DNA from: Ctena decussata
Lineage: Eukaryota > Mollusca > Bivalvia > Lucinida > Lucinidae
Length of the DNA: 64,000 nucleotides
Assembly: GCA_963989385.1 (NCBI GenBank)
Contig: OZ022508.1
Coordinates: 33,006,166-33,070,165, forward strand
Direction of reading: 5' to 3'
Position numbers and translations under genes: made by a program. Below, one piece after another: positions 34,234 through 45,715 of this stretch (its first letter is position 1; each line of letters opens with the position of its first letter). The notes under the pieces were generated by a model. The model worked only from the letters and a program-made list of their open reading frames with translations. It was not told where the DNA came from and searched no databases.

Positions 34234-34650
34234 AAATGACAACAACGATGATACACTTTCTGACAGATATAATTGTTACCTGGTAAGCTATGCATATGAA
34301 TATAAGCAACCGTGTTGCACACATGCGTAGAAAAAATAGCAGCATTGTCACACATGCATATAAATGAAGATCTAACTTGGTACATTCATGCGTATGAATA
34401 ATACCATCATTGGTACATGCATGCAGTGGTCCTAAAGCAAGCTTGGTGCACATGCTTATTAATGATAGCAACATTGTTACAATCATGCATATGAATACTA
34501 GCAACCTTGATAAACCTATGTACATTATTAATTGCAAGCTTGGTACACGCATGCATATGAACAGTTGCAATTTTGGTGCATACGTGCATGATGTGAATGA
34601 CAGCAAGCCTGATTACGACATGCTTAGGAATAATAGCAACTTGTTTCAAG

Positions 34651-36050
34651 TCCCCGTGATACCAGGCATATCAGGATACAGAAGAGACACATATCATTCT
34701 CTGACAAATGTGACCCAATCCTAAGTCATCTCTCTGACATTGTCAACTTTGCTGACAAACGATGAACATGACAAACGCTTCTAATAGTTCATGTGAATAA
34801 AGGAACAGCAGTCGCAACTAACACCTCGTTTTTAATGGATTAGAATTTGAAATTTGTCATTTTTAATGGGATTATTTCTTCCTTTAATAGAGGTCAGTGT
34901 GTGCAAACAGAGCCAATTGACCATAGGATGACATCGGGCCTGACAAGTTTATAAATGAACACGGCTTAAATTGCTCTCTTTTTTATTGGGAAACATGTTT
35001 ATAATGGACTTTAAATCTGTCCCTTAAATTTCGTGTCATGAAAATTTATATCTTTGTCAGCGGGTGGGGTATCAGACAATAGGACATCGCTCCAGCGATG
35101 AATATGTTATTTCACAACTATTCGGTTTTATACTGCCCTAAAATAAGGTCGGATGGCTTTCAAATGCAACTGGCAATATTTACAAGCTTACCATCAAGTT
35201 GCAGTAACATCCAAATCACGAGCTGCCGCTGCTAGCCTCAGCAGCAGCTGCTGATAGCCTCGCAGCAGCTGCTGATAGCCTCGCAGCAGCTGATGACGTT
35301 TTACCCCAGTAAGTTTGGTTTTAGCCCACTTTCTAGGAAAGATCGGCTCGATATAGGTAAGTGTTCTTGTAAGGGCTGTAAAGCCCAAAATAATAATGAC
35401 AAATGATGATAATAATAATAATAATAATAACGTCTGTGTTTAAAATGAATAACTGTAGTTGCAGTTATACAATAATAGGATTTATCTTTCGCAGGCTTCT
35501 CCCTTGTGCCTATATATAGTTTACAGACATGTTAACTTATTTCCTTTGCGAGAATAATACATACTAGAATGGAATAGCTACAAAAATAAATTTAAAAAAA
35601 ATACCAAAAAAAAAAAAATAAATAAATCTATTGCCTTGGCAAAGATTAAAACATGGTACATATAAGAGACTGAATTGGAATAGTTTGCTTCCCTTACATA
35701 CCAACAAAATATAATAAGCTTCTAAAATATAAATAAAAAAAATAAAGGTGTACCGTATTCGACCCGTTTAGCGCACTGTGCGCTAAACATTAAATACTTT
35801 CAGTAGACATTCTTCCTAATAAACGCACATTTCAAAGAATTATTATATATAGAAATAAACTGAATCATTAGAGAAAGCTGCATATAGTCATGCAGGATGG
35901 AGATGCTTTGTAAGTGAAAACTATAAGATTTTATAGTGTTTTCAGCACTTGTAACAAGCAATCAAAGGGATAAACCAGTAAAAATATGTGCGCTAAAAAT
36001 CATATGCCTCAGAACTTCCCATGATCTGCGCTTATTGGGTCGATTACAAA
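34651..36050. other. Gene-free spacer with CAG/CTG module and microsatellites
   Basis: It contains an AAT microsatellite (35405-35430), A-rich runs (35585-35625 and 35730-35750) and the CAG/CTG module at 35210-35298 described separately. No gene is seen. Confidence 0.45.
35210..35298. repeat. CAG/CTG-rich module, three ~25-bp units
   Basis: GCAGCAGCTGCTGATAGCCTC repeats about three times. The edge CCAAATCACGAGCTGCCGCTG also occurs, inverted, at 54890-54912, so both belong to one dispersed repeat. Confidence 0.65.
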
Positions 36051-36051
36051 A

Positions 36052-36360
36052 TATAAATTTGGACGGCTGTGTGCAACTATAGTCATAGTTACGTATCGCT
36101 GACCACATGGGGAACGTCGTTAGGAGAAGAGAAGAGAACAAAACAATATACATAGGACTTGGACGAACACTCGGCGCCAGGGGTGTGCAACTATAGTTAC
36201 GTACGCACTTGGCGAACGTCGTTAGGAGAACTGAAACAGAACAGTACATAAAATCCAATGTCGTTACGAGAATTGAAATACACATACAATAAAATCCAAC
36301 AGATGGAAACCGCTGAGCCACTTCGGGGACATCGTTACGAGAGATGAAAAGAAATCAGTA
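36052..36360 (+). mobile_element. Cluster of family S short SINEs
   Basis: Three diverged copies run head to tail on the + strand: about 36052-36150, 36158-36256 (best; starts TTGGACGAACACTCGGCGCC, ends ACAGAACAG) and a remnant to 36360 (CCGCTGAGCCACTTCGGGG). All share GTTACGTA, GAACGTCGTTAGGAGAA and an A/AACAG-rich end. The minus 119-codon frame here is a repeat artefact. Confidence 0.75.
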
Positions 36361-36800
36361 GTGCGAATGCAGGTTGGGTAGGGGAAGGAGACATTTTTCA
36401 GCAATCTTTTATTTGGTTGATACATGTAAAAAATGCTGAAAAATAAAGTTTATCATATATCTCAGCCCTGTCTCGTAGATCACACCTGTAATCTCTTTCA
36501 TCGGAAATTTGTGTTACAACAATAATTCTGGAGAAGCAAGAAATTTTGCTGGTCTAATAAAAGTATTTGCTTTCCCAGTGCGCAGTGAGCAAGTAGAAAA
36601 TTGTTACATTTGTCAGGTCTTGGTTAGCCCATTTATTGATATCACTTATTCAAAGAAATGATATCACAACTTCGAATTATGGATGTCAAATATCCGATTT
36701 TATGGATATCACCAATTCGAATTATGATATCACTAATTCGATTTATGGATAGCCATAATTAGAGTTATTGATAGCTATGGGCAGTATTATGGAAATACAT

Positions 36801-37567
36801 ATGAGCCGTGACACGAGAAAACCAACAATGTGGTTGTGCACCCATTGCAGATTCAGATCAGCCTGGGCATTCATGGATAACTTTCCACGCCACTGTTTAA
36901 AAATCGATAATCGATATTAGCGAATCGAGCTGGTAATGAAATACACTACGAGATATGGGCAAGTCATCTTTTTCTTCTTATTTTATTTTTCCTTATATTC
37001 AAATCCATTTTTCCGTGTTCATTTCAAAAACCGCATTAATTTGCGAACAGCCTGATATAATTTTTGAAAAGATTGCATAAGAAATACCGCGGTCATTTTT
37101 TAGTTTAAGTTGACTACCCTCAAAATGTATAGAATATATAGTAAATCATGACATTTTTACTGCGTTGATCAAAGTTTTTACCCGCATATGTCTCTTTTTT
37201 TCATAAAATGAAAATTTTCCGTGTTCATTCCGAAAACTACAGCATTATTCAGCATTTCACTGATATATTTTTTTTGAAATAGGAAGTAAAACAGTGCGGT
37301 CATTTTTACATTTTCGATCAGCACCCTTATTTTCTATGCTGGCGCAAATATCCAACAGAATTCACACATTACTCCAGGTGGCGTAGAAAGTTGCGGACGC
37401 GCCAAGTTTGATCAGACTCTTCGTTTAGTGCCCAAAGGGTAGCTAAGGGTCTTAGCTACCTCCATGCGGACAGCGAAGACTCTGATCAGACTGGGCGGAT
37501 GCCCAGGCTGATCTGAGTCTGCGCTGGGTGCACAACCAGATTGTTGGTTTTCCCGTGTCGCGGCTCA
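36801..37567. mobile_element. GCCGCGACACGAG foldback MITE, copy 8, split
   Basis: The left part (36801-36872) and right part (about 37401-37567) are one MITE, opened near its CATCCGCCCAG block by another element. Confidence 0.85.
36879..37392. mobile_element. Element inserted in the MITE, ~16-bp inverted ends
   Basis: Left AACTTTCCACGCCACTG and inverted right AACTTTCTACGCCACCTGG border about 514 bp. The interior shows two diverged ~207-bp direct units (TTCCGTGTTCATT at about 37011 and 37218). No coding frame and no clear target duplication were found. Confidence 0.6.
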
Positions 37568-38095
37568 TATATGTAATTCGAAGTAGGGATATTCATATTT
37601 TAACTAAGTTATATCAAGAAATCGGGCTGAATAATTGATATCCATAATTTGAATAGTAAATATCCATAAATAATCGCAGAGCAGTCGTTATTTAAACTTA
37701 TTATTTGTAACGAAGAATATATGATATCCATAATTCTAATTAGTGTTATACATAAACGGGCCCAAATATTGATATCCGTAACCCGAATTATGGATTTTAC
37801 TTAATATTTGAATTATGGATATCTAATAATCTTAATGATTAATGGATATCACTAATTCGACATTGGTATCACCTATTTGATTTATTGATATCCATTAGTA
37901 ATAAGTGATATCCGATATCCATAATTCGATTTATGACCATCCATAAATCAAATTATAAATATCCAAAAATCGGATTTGTGATATCCATGATACAAATTAT
38001 ATCTATTAATAATTATGATTTTCGGATATCCTGAGTTCGAATTATGGATATCTATAAAAATATTGATGTTCATAATTCGAATTATCACTAGGATA

Positions 38096-39029
38096 CGTGT
38101 ACAGTGTTTGAGAGTCCGCGTATTATTTAATGTTATTAATTATCATAAATGAAATAAACTCAGAGTTAAATATGACCATTAACATCTTAAACAGCGTTGA
38201 ATTTCGGAGTTAAAGTACTTATTACAGAAAACGTATCTTAAAAAAAAACATGATAAAGTTGTCTCACAATACCGTAATACCGATATATCGCAAATCCGTT
38301 TTCGCTCAGCTTGCAAGTTAATTTAAGGTAGCAATAGTACCTCTGGCATCAACTATCAACTGCAGCTGTACAGAAAGAAACAACTGCTGCTGCCTCTGAG
38401 ACAACACCAGGTCCGCAACTTCAGCTGAGACTCCCGCAGAAGATACTATAATTAGCTATTCAACATGACATTTATTTTTTCTCATCGTTTTTAAATTTTC
38501 CTACAGATCTTGGCCACTCTTTTCTCTTTTTCCCTCTCTTCTTATTTGCCTTTTTATTGCTCATTTATCCCCTGTTTTTAGTTTGGCTCTACTTGTTGGG
38601 TAAGATCAGCAAGATGTTTGAAAAAAAAGACAAGGTCAAAGTTAATTTTCAGAAGTTAATTTTTCAAGTTTATTTATTTAATTACAATTATTTTTACCTG
38701 CATTTAGAGCTTCTAGTGTCATCTCAATGTATGTGTTTGAGGACTAATACTAACAGCATGCAAGACCATGGTATTGGTATAAACAGAGAAATAAAAACAA
38801 CAGAATCCTTCAATATGCAAGGTCGTTAGGGTTGTTCAGAAAGCCATTGTCAGCATCAACGAAAAAAAAAATATATAGCAGCTGATGTCCCTCTGCTGCC
38901 ATATATTTACGTAAGATTTATTTTCTCTTTTTTTCCTTCAAATATGTGTTTTCAGTGTAGACACAAAACTGTTTTGTTTGTTTAGGTACTCAAACTGGCG
39001 TTTGCTTTTTCACATAGCCACTTTGGGTG
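38096..39029. other. Gene-free spacer
   Basis: The 90-codon + frame 38557-38829 is hydrophobic at its start but has no family signature. A Glu/Gln/Thr-rich looking stretch near 38340-38460 (CAACTGCTGCTGCCTC) has no supporting splice context that I can trust. Confidence 0.4.
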
Positions 39030-39650
39030 TTTTGCATGACAGATATGCGTTATATGTAGTTTAGGGCTCGCAACGAATTAAGTTACCTTTCAAATATCCC
39101 TTCGGGCACATGGGGTTTGATCAGCTTTGAGCCAACGTCGATTCGACGTCATGATATCGAATCGGCGTTGGTTCAATGCTGGCTAATCATAGTGCCCGAA
39201 GGGATATTACAAGAAGAAGCGTCACACAGTTCTCTTCAATTTGCATAACAGATGTGCCTTATATGTAGTTTTGGGCTCGCAACGAGTTAAGTTACCTAAC
39301 AAATATCCCGTCGGGCACATGGGGGTTTGATCAGCTTTGAATCAGCGTCGGTTCGACGTCATGATATCGAATCAACGTCGGTTCAATGCTGGCTAAACAT
39401 AGTGCCGAAGGGATATTACAAGAAGAGTCACACAGTTCTCTCCAATTCGCATAACAGATGTGCCTTATATGTAGTTTAGGGCTCGCAACGAATTAAGTTA
39501 CCTTACAAATAACCCGTCGGGCACATGGGGTTTGATCAACTTTGAACCGAAGACGATTCGACGTCATGATGTCGAATCGACGTTGGTTCAATGCAGGGTA
39601 GGCATAGTGCCCGAAGGGATATTACAAGAAGAGTCACACAGTTTTCACCA
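39030..39650. repeat. Three tandem ~208-bp units, each with a palindrome
   Basis: TTATATGTAGTTT-GGGCTCGCAACGA starts recur at about 39051, 39259 and 39467. Each unit carries a palindrome from CCCTTCGGGCACATGG (or CCCGTCGGGCAC) to ATAGTGCCCGAAGGG, with GATTCGACGTCATGAT at the centre (39105-39207, 39307-39413, 39509-39618). The units have diverged at scattered sites. Confidence 0.85.
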
Positions 39651-40207
39651 AGCAAAGATAAGGTCTAAGTGGGATAGGTTAGGATATAGCTCAGAGGAAA
39701 GAAATTAATAGCTTTAAGTATTAATGATTCTTGACTCACATATATTGCATGTATGTACATGTATATGCTCAAGGGCTACATAACCTATATAGCACTTGAA
39801 TAAACATTCTTCTTCATATATATATACTAGAAAAAAGCCCGCGCAAGCGCGGAAATATTTCATGATGGTCAAGTATAAAAAAAGCGAGTTTTAATTTTTC
39901 AATGTAAATGGCCTTAGGCCCAGGTGAAGATATGACCTTTACCAGGAATACTCACTAAAGCTTCATTTACCTAATTAGTTGTCTGCATCTACAAACTTTC
40001 AGGTAGCAGACTGCATTGTTTCTAAAAAAATTAACTTTTTTCACTTTTTCCTGTAGAAAAACCTAAGTGACTCAAAAGTTGACCTTGCCGTAAAACAGAT
40101 CAAGGTCATCCCAGGGTCATCATTTATATAAATTTTGTTGAGCTTTTGAGTCCTTGATGCGACATGCTAAGTTTCAAGATCATAGGATTTGTGGTTCTGG
40201 GGGAGAA

Positions 40208-40474
40208 TTGGTTGATTTGATGCTTAACGTCCACGGTAAACAGCTAAGGTCATGTCGGGACGGTCAGTTAACCTAACCACACTATTCCTGGGCAGGCTTA
40301 GACCTCCTAAGCGGTTAACCAGTACTAAGTGCATATACTTTCGCCAGTAACTGACAACTGCCCTTCTTGAATCAGCGGAAGGAGAAACGAAAGTATGTGG
40401 CCAGACCGGGTTTCGAACCCAGGACTTCTGACTTATGAGGCAGGTGCCCTACCGATTGCGCTACGCGGCCCGGC
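40208..40474 (-). mobile_element. Full-length tRNA-derived SINE (family A)
   Basis: A 267-bp insert is flanked by a perfect 17-bp duplication GTGGTTCTGGGGGAGAA (40191-40207 and 40475-40491). The minus strand starts with a tRNA-like head: box A TAGCGCAATCGG (40452-40463) and box B GGTTCGAAACC (40409-40419). It runs to GACGTTAAGCATCAAATCAA. The perfect duplication implies a fairly recent insertion. The head has acceptor-stem mismatches and is not a working tRNA gene. A head fragment recurs at 62812-62841. Confidence 0.92.
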
Positions 40475-40743
40475 GTGGTTCTGGGGGAGAAGATTTTTTA
40501 AAATTTTTTACCATAATAGATGTTTGCCATCTTGGTTATGTGACCTGTCCTGGGTATTTTTTTTTTCTGGAAAACTTGGGTCCTGGAACGTTTTTGGGGA
40601 AAATATTAAAGCCCTCTGAAGACTAAAGGCTTATTTAGCTTCGTTGAATCATTGAAATTGATTTGTCTGCTTCGCTGGAAAAAATGCCCTTTCTTACCTG
40701 GCGCATGTGTGTTAACCTTAGACATTTTTAATTTTTGTCTTTT

Positions 40744-40952
40744 CGAAAGTTCAGTTCAGTTTGAATTCTCCTAACAACGTTCCCCAAGTGGCTCAGCGGT
40801 ACGTAACCATAGCCGCACACACTTGGCGCCGTGTGTCCGTCCAACTTTTCGAAAGTAGTAGTAGTATTTCAATTCTCATATCGACGTTGCCCCCGCACCT
40901 CAGCGGAACGGATCCATAGCCGCAGTAACGGGGCGCCGAGCGTCCGTCCATA
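40744..40952 (-). mobile_element. Two family S short SINEs in tandem
   Basis: The first copy (about 40744-40842) is close to the others, with AGTGGCTCAGCGGTACG on +. The second (about 40867-40952) is more diverged (CACCTCAGCGGAACGGATCC). Both end in GTCCGTCCA on the + strand. Confidence 0.75.
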
Positions 40953-41259
40953 CTATTCTTCAATGGGCGAGTTCGATTGGCTACTCGTATTGACTATCGT
41001 TCTGGAAGAAAATGGGTCGTTTCGAGCCAGGGCCGTCGGGACTATGACCATTTAGTTCTTCATCCGTTTAGACATATGAGCAAAAATACAAAAATAAATC
41101 GTTATTTATGGGGAATGACGTACGTTCATGGGTCGGATTTTTGCATTAGAACCTGCTAAATTTGGACTTGCTAAGCAGCGCGCCGATATAACGACGCAGA
41201 ACCGAAACGACCGGATTAATTTAAAACGTGTATTCGGGACCCACACGCGGTCCTACTAA

Positions 41260-41700
41260 AGACAGAAAAGGACTTACCCCACCGAAAAGAACTTTCGGGC
41301 ACCGAAAAGGACTTTTATGTGCCGTTAAATGTCATATAAAACATATGTTTTAGAAATTTTAATATCATCTTGATAGTAATTAGCGCTTGAATAATAAGTT
41401 TGTGAATTGTAGTATCTTCATCCTAAAATTTTACAAAAAAATTACAGCACCGAAAAGGACTCCACTTCTGGTCAGTGTGAAGAGACGCCATATACTGAAA
41501 AGGACATCGCAAATGCCGAATTTCGGGCACCGAAAAGGGCATTTTTTCACTTAATGTTCTAGAAAATTATGTTGAGAATTTTTTTTTACCCTATATATAT
41601 TTCAAACGTTTTTATAGCATAAACTGGCATTCTAAAAAGTCCTTTTCGGTGCCCGAAAGTTCTTTTCGGTCCTTTTCGGTGGCAAAAGCCCTTTTCTGTC
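41260..41700. mobile_element. Inverted-repeat element rich in CCGAAAAGGACTT
   Basis: GACAGAAAAGGACTT and GAACTTTCGGGCACCG at the left are inverted at the right (41637-41699). The arms repeat ACCGAAAAGGACT internally, also at about 41453 and 41529. The interior is AT-rich and non-coding. Confidence 0.6.
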
Positions 41701-42399
41701 ATTAGTATGTATTCGAGTACACGATAATTTCACTCGAACGCACCCATTGTTGACAAAAAAAAATCCGACCAATAGTCGAAGTTTCTAGAAAAATACTTGG
41801 GAGAATTTAAAATGAAAGACGAATTTAATTCCCAAATTCTTTAAATCTACGTGAAACTAAAACACACGCTAACCGAAATTATCAATGATAGCAATATGCG
41901 AAAGAACCAGTATAGAAATTACACTTGAAAATGCCACCAATTTTGCAGTTTATGCGTTACTTCGTTTATTCAGTATTATAGATATATAAATGCTACGGGT
42001 GTGACAAGAATTTGTGATGCAACATTTGGTGGTGAGAGAGACACTACCTGACACTCTTTTTATTGCAAGACTGACATCTTTTGATATTTTGTGCTGGGGC
42101 CTAATATTTGTTGTTTCTAGTTGTTGCAACTTTTTCTACTTTGTTGCTGTTACACTGCTGCTTCTGTTCGTGGTATGATAGTGACAACTGATGCTGATGT
42201 TTTCAATATTCTTTTTTTTTTTTTTTTTTAATATTGATATATGCTGCCTGTGATAATGGTGTTATTAAAAGTGTCAGCCACTGTTTATAGTAAGGATTTA
42301 GGCTTATATTACTGTTTTTTCCGTGTGTAGTATTTGCAGACACTAATGTTGGTGGTTTGACAGGAGTGACATCTGCTGCTCCGCCAGTTTTCATAAGCA

Positions 42400-43560
42400 G
42401 ATGCTGATGTTTGTACCAGAGACCACATCATCTGTCGATATTGAAGATCAGAGGGACATCAGGTGCTGCCATTAGTACTGAGAATAACTTTTGCTGCTGC
42501 TGTAAGTAAAAGCAATAGCTGCTGATGGAGAAGTCAGTTCCTGATGCTGGTGTCATAAGCAGCTGCTAGTGTTTTTTATAGTTACACCACCATCTGCCGA
42601 TATCGGAGAACAGAAGGACATCAGCTGCTGCCATAATGTATTCAGGATAACTTTTGCTGCTGGTGTTGATGGAATCTTCAGCTGCTGATAATGTAGTCAG
42701 TTGCTGATGGTGGTGTCATAAGCAGCTCCTGATGTTGTTTATTAGTGATAGTGACACCACCATCTTTTGATATTGGAGAACAGCGGGACATTAGCTGCTG
42801 CCATAAGTATTTAGAATAACTTCTGCTGTTGATGAAAGCATCAGCTGCTGATGGTGATGTCAGTTGCAAATGGTGGAGTCAGAATGAGCTGCTGATGTTA
42901 TTATTAGTGACAGTGAGCCTACCATCTGCCGATATCGGAGAACAGAGGGATATCAGCTACTGTCTTTAGTATTGAGAATAACCATTACGGATGCTGTTGA
43001 TTAAGTATTAGCTGCTAATGGTGATGTCAGTTGCTGATGGTGGTGTCATAAGCAGCCGCTGCTTTTAGTAAATGACACTATCATCTGCCTATATCGGAGA
43101 TCAGAGGGATGTCAGCTGTTGCCACTAGTGTTTAGAGTACATTTTGCTGCTGCTGTAAGTAAAAGCATAGGCTGCTGATGGTGGTGTCAGTTACTGATGG
43201 TGGTATCATAAGCAGCTGCTGGTGTTGTTTTTAGTGGCACCACCATCTGTCGAAAGCATTAGCTGTTGATGGTGGTTTTTAATTGGTACAATTGCTAATG
43301 CCGCAGTTGCAGTTAGTACGGCTTATCGCTTTTGTCTTATTCTTTTCTGATGATAGAAGTAGCAGATTTTATGGGTTTTTTTAATTCACACGCTGCTGCA
43401 GCTGGTTGTAAAAGAGCCGCATCCTGCAACCTAGGTGGAGAGTAAGATTTGCTGTTGTTGTCTAAGGGGAGGAATGAAATAACTTCTACTGCTGTTAATT
43501 TGAAGATACAACAGCTGCTGCTGTCAGAAACCATCAGCATCAGTTTTCACTCGTTGATAA
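42400..43560. repeat. CTG-rich satellite block 1, ~165-bp unit
   Basis: The block CATCTGCCGATATCGGAGAACAG, or variants of it, recurs at about 42430, 42592, 42760, 42925 and 43085. It is followed by GGGACATCAGCTGCTGCC, and elsewhere in the unit CAGCTGCTGATGGTGGTGTC. Units are diverged. Minus-strand frames in this block are artefacts. A T-run lies at 42211-42231 just before it. Confidence 0.85.
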
Positions 43561-43599
43561 ACAACAGCACAATATATCACTCTAGTCACGTACACCACA

Positions 43600-45715
43600 A
43601 GAAGTAGTAACTCTCACTAAAACTTACTGCAGATATCACTCCGTCCACTGTCAGCAGCAGCTATCACCCTCGTAACAGAAGGCAGCAGCAAAGGTTAGTT
43701 TCGTCTCCAGAAGCAGCTCCTGGTATCATGAGTATAACCACCAACAGATGGTAAAAAAAGATATAATTCAAGCAGCAGCAACTGAAGTCACTCTCACTAC
43801 TTTCCTTCAACAGCAGCCAGTCCACAAACAGATGACATATACAGATATTTAATCCAGCAGAAGCAACACCTGCCATTCTCACTACCTATCTTCAACAGCA
43901 GGCAGTTCATCAACAGATGGCAGATACAGATATTTAATCCAGCAGCAGCAACAGCTGTCACTCTCACTACCTATCTTCAACAGCAGGCAGTTCATCAACA
44001 GATTGCAGATACAGATATTTAATCCAGCAGCAGCAACAGCTGTCACTCTCACTACCCTTCTTCAAAAGCAGGTAGTCCACAAACAGATGGCAGATACTGA
44101 TAATTTGTCCAGCAGCAGCAACAGCTGTAACTCAATACCTATCTTCAAAACGGGCAGTGCACAAACAGATGGCAAATACAGATATTTAATCCAGCAGCAG
44201 CAACAGCTGTCACTCTCATTACATATCTTCAACAGCAGGCAGTCCACCAACAGAAGGTAGATACTGATATTTAGTCCAGCAGCAGCAACAGCTGTCACTT
44301 TCACTACCTATCTTCAACAGCAGGCAGTCCACCTACAGATGGTAGATACAGATATTTAATCCAGCAGCAGCAACAGCTGTCACTCTCACTACTTATCTTC
44401 AACAGCAGGCAGTCCACCTACAGATGGTAGATACAGATATTTAATCCAGCAGCAGCATCAGCTGTCGCTCTCACTACCTTTCTTGAACAGCAGGCAGTCC
44501 ACCAACAGATGGCAGATACAGCTATTTAATACAGCAAGAGCAACAGCTGTAACTCTGACCACCTGTTTTCAACAGCAGGCAGTCCATAAACAGAAGGCAG
44601 ATACAGATATCTAGTACAGCAGCAGCAACAGCTGTCACCCTCACTACCTATCGTCAACAGCAAGCAGATGGCAGATATAGAAATTTAATCCAGCAGCAGC
44701 AACAGCTGTCACTCTCACTATCTATCTTCAACAGCAAACAGTCCACCTACAGATGGTAGATACAGATATTTAATCCAGCAGCAGCAACAGCTGTCGCTCT
44801 CACTACCTTTCTTGAACAGCAGGCAGTCCACCAACAGATGGCAGATACAGCTATTTAATACAGCAGGAGCAACAGCTGTAACTCTGACCACCTGTCTTCA
44901 ACAGCAGGCAGTCCATAAACAGAAGGCAGATACAGATATCTAGTACAGCAGCAGCAACAGCTGTCACCCTCACTACCTATCGTCAACAGCAAGCAGATGG
45001 CAGATATAGAAATTTAATCCAGCAGCAGCAACAGCTGTCACTCTCACTATCTTCAACAGCAGGCAGTCCACCAACAGATTGCATGAACAAATATTTAATC
45101 CAGCAGCAGCAACAGCTGTCAGTTTCACTATCTATCTTCAACAGCAGGCAGTTCACCAACTGCTTGCAGATACAGATATTCAATCCAGCAGCAGCAACAG
45201 CTGTCACCCTCACTACCCTTCTTCAACAGCAGGCAGTCCACAAACAGATGGCAGATATAGATATTTAATGCAGCAGCGGCAACAGCTGTCACTGTCACCA
45301 CCTATCTTCAACAGCAGGCAGTCCACCTACAGATGGTAGATACAGATATTTAATCCAGCAGCAGCATTAGCTGTCGCTCTCACTACCTTTCTTGAACAGC
45401 AGGCAGTCCACCAACTGCTTGCAGATACAGATATTTAGTCCAGCAGCAGCAACAGCTGTCACTCTCACTACCCTTCTTTAACAGCAGGCAGTCCACAAAC
45501 AGATGGCAGATACAAATATTTAATGCAGCAGCGGCAACAGCTGTCACTGTCACCACCTATCTTCAACAGCAGGCAATCCACAAGCTGCTTGCTGATACAG
45601 ATATTCAATCCAGCAGCAGCAACAGCTGACACTCTCACTACCTATCTTCAACAGCAGGCAGTCCACCAACAGATGGTAGATACAGATATTTAATCCAACA
45701 GCAGCAACAGCTGAC
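43600..45715. repeat. CAG-rich satellite block, 85-bp unit
   Basis: The unit begins CAGATACAGATATTTAATCC, AGCAGCAGCAACAGCTGTCA and ends CAGTCCACCAACAGATGG. Exact 85-bp spacing is seen at 43921 to 44006. There are more than twenty units, with a 329-bp higher-order repeat at 44421 and 44750. Frames in both strands follow the repeat and carry poly-Gln or poly-Ala runs; I do not call them genes. Confidence 0.92.

Larger units (their letters stand above)
30860..34650. repeat. 33-bp minisatellite, many tens of units
   Basis: The dominant unit reads GGAATAACAACAACC, TTGGTACAGGCATGCATA. The core is about 31300-33980, with diverged flanks from about 30860 and to 34650. The period of 33 keeps frames open, giving runs such as MHRNNNNLGTG on + and GCYYSYACLYQ on -. 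These frames overlap on both strands and are not evidence of genes. Two GCCGCGAC MITEs sit inside (31053-31288, 33998-34233). Confidence 0.9.
36640..38095. repeat. Array of ATATCC / AATTCG palindromic motifs, interrupted
   Basis: Short blocks such as GGATATCACTAATTCGAA and TTATGGATATCC recur irregularly at 36640-36785 and 37565-38095. Each block is close to self-complementary. A similar stretch is at 51070-51400. The interruption is a split GCCGCGAC MITE. Confidence 0.75.
39827..41982 (-). mobile_element. Probable non-autonomous Helitron
   Basis: On the minus strand it begins TCTATAATACTGAATAAACG and ends with a CCGCGCTTGCGCGG hairpin, 8 bases, then CTAG. It lies between A and T, the standard Helitron target. 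No Rep/helicase frame is present, so it is non-autonomous. It contains a full SINE (40208-40474), two family S copies and an inner inverted-repeat element (41260-41700). Confidence 0.65.

Noticed and set aside
38557..38829. 90-codon + frame with a hydrophobic N-terminus
   Set aside because: The hydrophobic start comes from a T-rich run. No signal-peptide cleavage pattern, domain or splice context can be supported.
40398..40474. tRNA gene on the minus strand
   Set aside because: Boxes A and B are present but the acceptor stem is mismatched, and the unit is the head of a SINE with 17-bp target duplications.
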